DNA from: Pseudevernia furfuracea
Taxonomy: Eukaryota > Ascomycota > Lecanoromycetes > Lecanorales > Parmeliaceae
DNA: 64,000 nucleotides
Direction: 5' to 3'
Assembly: GCA_022315425.1 (NCBI GenBank)
Contig: JAIUPT010000032.1
Location: 248,001-312,000 of the forward strand
Below the pieces are notes generated by a model. That model was given only the letters and a program-made list of their open reading frames with translations. It was not told the origin of the DNA and did no database searches. This document shows, piece after piece, positions 57,790 to 64,000 of this stretch (positions are counted from its first letter, which is position 1; each line of letters opens with the position of its first letter). The translations under genes and the position numbers were made by a program.

Positions 57790-58576
57790 ATGGCACCACC
57801 ACGCCGTTCCCCATGGCGCAAATGCCTGCTGATCCCTCTCTGGACCACACAAAGCCTCCTGGCAGCCGCCATGCTCAGCTGGCTGGTCCTCAACATCGCA
57901 GCCTCTCCACCACCCACACCGTACCGAACCCCTTCCTTCCCCAGCTCATCCCCAATCTTCTCCTCCCCCATTCTCCAGAAACCAAAAAAAAAAAAAAAAA
58001 AACAATCACGTCCTAACGACTTCCACAGCATCGACACCGTATGCCTCCTCCTCACCCTCGCGGAAATAACCCTCTACGGGAAAACCAGCCTGCGCCCCGC
58101 GACCTATCTGATCTTCCAGGGCTTGAAGACGCTCTTGTGGTCCACATACCTCATCATCGTCGCCGCCGTCGAGACCATCTCGAGCCAAGGTGCAGAAAGG
58201 GGTCCGATAAACAACAACGAATATCAACTGGAACCCGGATCGGACGGCTGGACGCGATACCAATACGTCATCGCCGTAGCGCTAACGCTGTAAGTCCTGC
58301 CTGCTCAGTGCTCCATTCCTCTCCCTCTCCCTCTCTCTCCCTCTCTCCCTCTCTCCCTCTCTCCCCCTCTCTCTGAACCCGCCACCAACACACAACCCCA
58401 CCCAACACAGTCCCCCCCACATCCTCGCCCTCGTCTACGCAGGCGCGATCCACCACCGCTACCGCCATCGCGACGCCGGCCGTGGACCCCCGGGTGCATC
58501 TTCAGGGCTATCCGGCCGCGAGAGCGGGGCGGAGGTCTTCGAAAGGGCCCGCGTGGAAGTGGCGGTGAATTACTGA
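57790..58576 (+). CDS. Small multi-pass membrane protein with poly-Lys run
   Basis: Exons 57790-58289 and 58411-58576 (121-bp intron, phase 2) give 221 residues. Hydrophobic segments lie at about residues 15-38, 78-95, 100-120 and 155-180. The cytoplasmic-looking loop between the first two contains six Lys in a row, encoded by a 19-base A homopolymer (57984-58002), which makes the frame sensitive to slippage or to sequence error. The intron contains a CTCTCC-type microsatellite. The C-terminus is hydrophilic (R-H-R-D-A-G-R-G). I do not recognise the family. Confidence 0.6.
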
Positions 58577-59288
58577 CTGGATTGGATATATTTGGGTTTC
58601 GGTTTCGGTTTCTTTGTTTGGGGACGGGGGGTATGTATGTGTGTATGTGTGTATGTATGTGTGTATATGTGTGTGTGTGTATGTGTGTATGTGTGTATGT
58701 GTGTATGTGTATTGTGCAGCCGCGGCATTTAGAGTAGGGAGAGTGGTGAAGGACGAGGGCGATATTGGGTTGGAGCGGGTGGTCATATAGGTACTGTTGT
58801 AGTGGAAGGGAAGACGGGGACGATGGAATCAGGTTTCTTCTCCGAGGGATCGTGGTTGAGGATGTTTGCAGTGCGAATGTAGCTTTCAGAGTGGATGGTC
58901 TGATGAATTGGTTTGCGACCTGTAAAACATGATTCATCATCGCCCAATTTGGAAGCTGTCAAAGATTCAATAGGAGCCCGCTCATCAGGGTCTGGATGTA
59001 TGATTTGCGGGCAGAAAACCCATCCTTGTTTACATGCAAGGATGCCATGTATATCTGATCGGCTCACCGAATCGCCTTCCAATGCTATCACGACCACAGC
59101 CATTTCGCCTCTCATGTCACCTGATTCCATAAGCATCGTGACGTACCGCGCTCCCCTCAGCATGCGCGCTCCGGTGAAGCGCAAGCTCCTATTCGCAGTT
59201 CAGATATCATCAACCATACCGATTGCGATGACCAAATATCCCAAAGAGACCACCATCCAGATTGAATCCTTCGCCATGCCCAACTCAT
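58577..59288. repeat. Intergenic with (TGTA/TG)n microsatellite
   Basis: A long GTAT/GTGT microsatellite at about 58631-58711. Frames on both strands across the rest have no domain; the 59-kb part is the 3' side of the next minus-strand gene. Confidence 0.6.
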
Positions 59289-60006
59289 CTAGAGACCCTC
59301 CATCCGATAATTCTTCTGCCACAGATCCCTCGCCTTCTGCTTCCTCGCCTCCTCTAGTTCCGGGTCCAACGCCTCCACCTCACCTCTATCACTCCGCCCC
59401 TTCAACACCCTATGCACCTTATACGCCATGCCGCCATGTATTCCGTACCCTACCACCGACAAAAACTGAAACGCGACCATAGTATCCCAGACGGATTTAC
59501 TGACACCATGCTCGGGGCCGCCAGGGGTGCCCTGAGGACACTCGGCATGGCGCAGGCCGTGGGGGATGCCGGAGGGGGATGAACCGGCGCAGGCGGCGAG
59601 GGAGAGGATGGCGGAGCAGAGGTAGAGGATGACGAAGATGGAGGAGAACCAGATGGCCATTCTAGGAGGGTTGTTGCGGAGGAGCATGTGCAGGTGGATG
59701 GAGGGGATGGCGTTGAAGAAGGAACAGCCTGGTATAAGCAACGTTTGTATGATCATTGGTCTGTGAGTTGACTTGGCGTTAGTGACGGGGAAGATACTGG
59801 AATTTCCAAGCAGTGGAGCGGAGGAGATCGTACACTGTCAAGTTATTGCCTAGCTGGACGATCCAGATGGAACCGCAGACGACTTGGACGACAGCTATTG
59901 CGAAGATGATGCAGACGACGATGGGGCCGTAGCCAGTCCAGCTGGAGGCATTCCACCATTTAGGGTCGCCTTTCCAGGAAAAGTTGTGGAAGCTGAGGGT
60001 AGACAT
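59289..60006 (-). CDS. Four-helix membrane protein, unknown function
   Basis: Exons 59834-60006 and 59289-59760 with a 73-bp GTACGA...CAG intron, in phase, give 214 residues. It begins with a short polar stretch containing N-F-S and N-A-S sites, then four hydrophobic helices: about 27-47 (I-V-V-C-I-I-F-A-I-A), 60-80, 92-115 (F-S-S-I-F-V-I-L-Y-L) and 148-166. The C-terminal tail is charged (K-G-R-S-D-R-G-E-V then E-E-A-R-K-Q-K-A-R-D). The layout resembles small fungal MARVEL-like or tetraspan proteins, but no diagnostic motif is seen. Confidence 0.65.
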
Positions 60007-60406
60007 GTTGAGGTTTTATTGCTTCTCGCAGGATCTGGCAGCAATAGATGGTATCATCGAGACCTCTGGATGCTTTATGAATGTCAGAAGGAAGTGGAAG
60101 CGCAGAGGTGAAGATGCAGATGATGAATGCAAGTCAGTATGGTGATATGTAGTACAGGTTAGTGCTTATCATAGACATAGTCTGACGAGACCGTGCTCTG
60201 GGCCGCAGTAGCGATGGTGCTTCGTTCGCGGGGTAGCTTTCAGTACAGCTAGCTACCTTACGCTAGCGAGTCATTAGTCATGCCGATCATCGGGGCGTGG
60301 AACTCTGCATGCTCTGACGACGACGACGACGACGACATAAAAAACCTATTGCACCGGCTATCCATATGTATATATATCTGGAGACTATTTGCGTACATCC
60401 AATCTC
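60007..60406. other. Intergenic
   Basis: Includes a (GAC)n run at about 60316-60338. Upstream region of the four-helix gene on the left; 3' side of the secreted protein on the right. Confidence 0.45.
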
Positions 60407-61052
60407 TTACAGCTCCAGATCGCGCTTCTCGCAAGCTCTTCCATGGATAACTTTGTGCGGTGGTATCTTCCCATTAGCCGTAGGCATCATCAATGCGGTC
60501 AACTCCTCCTTCCCAATGATGCTCGAGACATGTCCGGTTTTGCTCACATTTGCCGTATCAACCGCAATAATCAGGCCGTATTTACCTCCAGGGACCGTGA
60601 CCTGTTGCGATGAGTTTGGGATCGTGACGCGCAAGGTGCCGGAGAGGACTGCGTTGTACCTATTGTTGTCATGCACGTATAGTCGTTAGCAAGGTAACTT
60701 GAGAATCGAACAGAGAACATAAGCTACGAGGGCAGTACAGGAAGTAAACGTACTGCACGGATGGAGCAGGATGAGGTGGGCCCACATATCCGCCTGGAAG
60801 GCTTGACCACACCATGCTACTTACATCGCCGAGCTGCTGGATAACCGCGCCTTGAATGCCTGTCGTTGAGGATATGGTGAGAGGGAGAGTGATTTGCCAG
60901 CATTCTAACACAGAGACACCGTTGACTGCGGAGATAGCGGTGAGGTTGAAGGCTGTGATCGGAGGAACGGCATTAGCTGTGCTGTTTGCATGGGTCCAGG
61001 CTGCGACAAACAGCGATGATGATGTTATTGTGAGCAGTAGTTTAAGAAGCAT
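60407..61052 (-). CDS. Small secreted protein, unknown function
   Basis: Exons 60754-61052 and 60407-60659 (94-bp intron, phase 2) give 183 residues. The Met at 61052 opens a signal peptide of about 18 residues ending in V-A-A-W-T-H. The mature protein has N-glycosylation sites, C-W-Q-I-T-L-P, Q-Q-L-G-D-V-S-S-M-V-W, the strand G-T-L-R-V-T-I-P-N-S-S, then P-G-G-K-Y-G-L-I-I-A-V-D-T-A, and the end P-P-H-K-V-I-H-G-R-A-C. I recognise this as a widespread type of fungal small secreted protein with a cupin-like run of strands and a G-G-K-Y-G-L-I motif, but no function is established that I can name. Confidence 0.75.
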
Positions 61053-61497
61053 GGTTGGATGATATATATCAGGGCAATATAGAGATGTTCTCACTAAAAG
61101 AAAACTCTAAATGACAACAAATTCATGGAACGGAGCGATCGAAGTATATCTCGCGGTGTCAAATATAAAGTTCAATGTGGGGAGGCTAGAGATCCCACCC
61201 CCAAAAACAAAAACAACTCTTTTTCTAACTAATCCACTCACGACTCTCTACGCATCTCATAATAATAACTCGTCAGAAGGCTAGATTCAGCAGAAAGAAG
61301 CCTAAAAAACATTCTTCAAGAGGATTTAAGATGTTATCAAGCAGAAGTTTATTAATGAGCAGATAGATTCTATGTCTTAAAGACTACGGGATATATAGGC
61401 CTTCGAGAGACGAATAACGGCATGGTAATTGAATACTTAAAAGAGGATTTTTGTATAGCTTCAATTTTTAGAAGCTTCTAATAGCAATTCATCTACG
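61053..61497. other. Intergenic, AT-rich
   Basis: Promoter of the secreted-protein gene, then AT-rich DNA that may be decayed repeat sequence (about 61260-61480). No open frame. Confidence 0.4.
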
Positions 61498-61641
61498 GAG
61501 GTCGGCACGTAAAGTCCTGCACCCGCCAAGACTTTACGCTTGGACCTCGGATAACGCCCCGCCTATCATTTTTGGGCCGCTTTCCGGTATCAGGGTTAGG
61601 GCTGCCGCTAGCGCATGTGCAGGACTTTACGTGCAGACCTC
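61498..61641. mobile_element. MITE-like element, 144 bp, 25-bp TIRs
   Basis: The left end GAGGTCGGCACGTAAAGTCC and the reverse complement of the right end GAGGTCTGCACGTAAAGTCC match over 25 bp with one difference. The interior is GC-rich (CGCCCCGCC, GGGCTGCCGCTAGCGC). No clear target duplication is seen, so the exact class is open. Confidence 0.75.
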
Positions 61642-61681
61642 AGTATTCTCAGAGTGTTGTAATAGAATTGTTGAAAACCAT

Positions 61682-61800
61682 GGCAGTCAGCCCTACCTGG
61701 ACTAGTGGCTTGGCACTAGTGTGACACCTACTCTCCTGTAGATACTACCTATAGGTCTTCAGTCTAGCCAATACAGTCAATAGTACCCATATTATTCAAC
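61682..61800 (+). repeat. Dispersed repeat, copy 2
   Basis: Same orientation as 50226-50345, begins GCAGTCAGCCCTACC, and keeps more C and G than copy 1. It lies about 40 bp to the right of the MITE. Confidence 0.7.
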
Positions 61801-63742
61801 AAGAATATTGCATGTAATGGTGCTGAGAGGTGATGGTTGATCTTCCCCACATTGAACTTTATTTTTGACACCGCGACATCGACATCTGAAAAACGAGGGC
61901 AACCTGACACCCTACATTTCATATATGCCCAATGCTCCTCGAGCCGACTTGAACTGCGAAAGCATACATAGAGTACACGGCTTAAATCGGCCTACAAGTA
62001 GGTAAGCCAACAGAACCAACAGTGACCGGGGACCCCACGTACGTTCGTCCTAGACGAAAACTCCTACAATACCACCCCACGGTGTGACATAACGAAAGCC
62101 ACCGAACATCAGCCGCAAAGGTCATGATGTTGGCGGCTGCATCGCATCAATCAATGCTTGCAAGGTCCATGCTCGCAAGTCGGAGGCAGAGAATACGTGG
62201 CCCATGACACTCATTCAGCAGCCGGTATCAATTCTCACTAACCCAGCTCGATGCAAGGGGCGTTTCTAAAAAGAGCTTCTCCTCTGAGTCCTAGCTCATG
62301 TGTCAATCAACTAGTGCCACCAGTGCGGGTTCAGAAACACGCAACGAGGACCAAGCGAGTATTTCGAATCCTCTGAAAGCATGCAAGAGAAACTTTTCCC
62401 AGGCCCAAGGCCAAAGCAAGTATACCCTTCATGACCCTGAGATACTCAAAACCTATGACGACAGAGACCCTTTGTAGTACCTAAAATGCCTGTCGACCGA
62501 ACAGCTGAGATGTGGGAAGGCACCACCAACCGCGGTCCGATGCATTTCGCGCGTGTGAACGAACATTTGGAAGGTTACCTCCCAACATTTCTTATCAAAT
62601 CGCACAGATGTCAACTTTAGTATTCTCTCAGCCCAGGATGCTTCCAAGTGCAATGTTTTTGAATCCTACAGTGCTGATGGCATTGGAAGAGTCAAAAGAT
62701 GGTGCTCACAGTCGCAGTTCGTGGTCCTCATCCTCTGGGGGGGTACTTGACGATATGCTACGGTCTTATGGTGGGTTTGAAAGGGAGACGTTGTCACTTC
62801 ATTCGCGTTGAGGAAACAAGCGGCTCAACTGCCAAGGACTATAACCACATACTGGAAGTTCGCTGGTCACAACTTCCGTCTGATTGCTTGTGTGACATAC
62901 TATATTTATGTATTGAATAATACCTCGATCCCTTTATCGTTCCGGAAAGCAATCCTCCAGAAATGCAGAGATGTATCGAAGAACCTATTATTCTCCGTCT
63001 CACGGAAAAATGACTTGGTAGCGTCTTTCCAACGGCGGATCTCACTCTACTCTATTGGCGAAAGTGCAAGTATAACAATAATGATGAGGAAAACATTCAA
63101 CCCATAGAACCACCCTTCTCAAATCATTCAACCCTACAACTCCTGAAGCGGAGAGACCTGAATGAGCAACTCTCTCCGTTCAAAGGTTCTTTCGATTCGA
63201 CTTCTCGTCTCGCTCTCGTTGAACTTGATTTCGGACACCGCGAGGAGTGGGCTACGTTCTCCGCCGCACGGCTTACAGAATGGGGATGAAGGATGGTTCT
63301 GCACTGAGCTTCTCCAGAGGGCCCGTCCCATTTGCGACCGAAAAATCCCCAGCGCCGGCAAAGGGATCCATTTTGGCCCATGTCCCCGAGCCATTAGAGA
63401 TATCATATCAACTGATTCAGACGCTGCCTTTTTCTTTTCCTTTTCCTTTTCCTTTTCCTTTTCCTTTTCCTTTTCCTTTTCCTTTCCTTCTTCTTTTCTT
63501 CTTCTCTTCTTCTCTTTATGTCGTAGTTATAACTGATCTCTATCCACGATTCAGCTTGTCATTTCTTTTCGGGCGGAGGGGGGCGGCATATGGGTGAAGC
63601 TGCTTATCTGTGCTGCACTTTTGCTATGTCGCTGGCATTTCACTTGACCGATCGCTTCAGCACGACGAGCCCATCCAATCGTACTTGATCAGATGCAAGC
63701 GGTCCTAGATATACAAATACATTACAACTCCCCCCGTCTATC
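61801..63742. other. Intergenic, nothing recognised; (TTTTCC)n at 63431-63490
   Basis: Frames up to 124 codons have no domain. A hexanucleotide TTTTCC run at about 63431-63490 is followed by CTT-rich DNA to 63515. Confidence 0.45.
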
Positions 63743-64000
63743 TTACAGTTCCCCGTGCACGACTCCTTCCCCTCCCTCACCCCAACTTAAATCCGGCATC
63801 GCCATGATCTTCACCACCAAACTCGTCCACCCGGTAAAATGCTGCGTTCTCTGTCCAGCGCCTGTTTCAGGATTATACTGTTCCCACGCGAAGCCCGTTC
63901 TTTCCCATTCATTGAAGACGTTTTCGACGAGACTTTTCCGGAGAGAGGTGTAGATAGTAGTGGCTTGAGATTTGTGGGGGCCGGGTTGGATTGCAATGTC
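63743..64000 (-). CDS. CWH41: Mannosyl-oligosaccharide glucosidase (GH63), C-terminal end only
   Basis: The minus-strand frame enters from the right edge and ends at the TAA at 63743-63745. Its last 85 residues read like the end of processing alpha-glucosidase I: Y-T-S-L-R-K-S-L-V-E-N-V, then F-A-W-E-Q-Y-N-P-E-T-G-A-G and H-F-T-G-W-T-S-L-V-V. This enzyme removes the outermost glucose from N-glycans in the ER. The final residues after P-D-L-S are acidic and Gly-rich. Most of the gene lies outside the window, so nothing can be said about its start or integrity. Confidence 0.88.
   Translation of the reverse strand, partial: DIAIQPGPHKSQATTIYTSLRKSLVENVFNEWERTGFAWEQYNPETGAGQRTQHFTGWTSLVVKIMAMPDLSWGEGGEGVVHGEL

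Noticed and set aside
58305..58940. Minus-strand frame of 211 codons rich in Thr, His, Ile and Tyr
   Set aside because: It reads through the GTAT/GTGT microsatellite and overlaps the second exon of the gene at 57790.
63162..63597. Frames of 116-124 codons on the plus strand
   Set aside because: The C-terminal halves are F-S-F-P repeats from the TTTTCC microsatellite, with no domain in the rest.
1..64000. CRISPR array or bacterial operon
   Set aside because: No regularly spaced direct repeats with unique spacers were seen. Spliced genes and eukaryotic families show this is fungal nuclear DNA.

Overview
The window looks like nuclear DNA of a filamentous ascomycete (Pezizomycotina). Genes carry short GT-AG introns of about 41-100 bp, both strands are used, and there are house-keeping genes typical of this group: Mcr1, a Lag1-type ceramide synthase, a Far11/HAM-2 STRIPAK subunit, Aim32 and Mtq1. 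Placement in Leotiomycetes is a guess from the general look of the secreted and accessory genes. Exon models below were spliced by hand and checked for reading phase; no transcript or database evidence was available.

Layout. 0.5-15 kb: a mitochondrial cytochrome b5 reductase (mcr1), an MMtag-domain gene, and a loose cluster of five small secreted proteins in two recurring families. In each family one member carries the family unit twice. 15-22 kb: mostly non-coding with decayed protein-kinase pieces, around an intact ceramide synthase. 22.5-24.7 kb: a secreted Thr-rich protein built from many tiny Thr-rich exons. 25-29 kb: low-complexity DNA and one small membrane protein. 29-40.4 kb: a dense conserved block (Mtq1 methyltransferase, HAM-2/Far11, an amino-acid permease, a Cyc2-like mitochondrial flavoprotein, Aim32). 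41-50 kb: an accessory zone of broken genes: a frameshifted membrane protein, F-box/ankyrin and HET relics, and a cytochrome P450 whose last exon is inverted. An intact aldo-keto reductase closes this zone. 50-55 kb: AT-rich repeat DNA containing a hAT transposon nested in an older TIR element. 55.8-61 kb: a thioredoxin-reductase-like gene with one frameshift, two small membrane proteins and a small secreted protein. 61-63.7 kb: a MITE, a dispersed repeat and unrecognised DNA. 63.7-64 kb: the 3' end of processing alpha-glucosidase I (GH63), cut by the window edge.

The most unusual signal is the hAT element (51382-54617). It has terminal inverted repeats and a perfect 8-bp target duplication. 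Its transposase frame is interrupted at eleven places by TGA, and at each of these the hAT family appears to have tryptophan. Only two internal TAA and one frameshift spoil the rest. That is not what ordinary decay or CpA-directed RIP should produce, and it suggests UGA read as Trp, A-to-I editing, or an unusual mutational process.

The working genes fall into three groups: organelle and ER functions (Mcr1, Cyc2-like, Aim32, Mtq1, ceramide synthase, GH63 glucosidase), signalling (HAM-2), and a secreted or surface repertoire.
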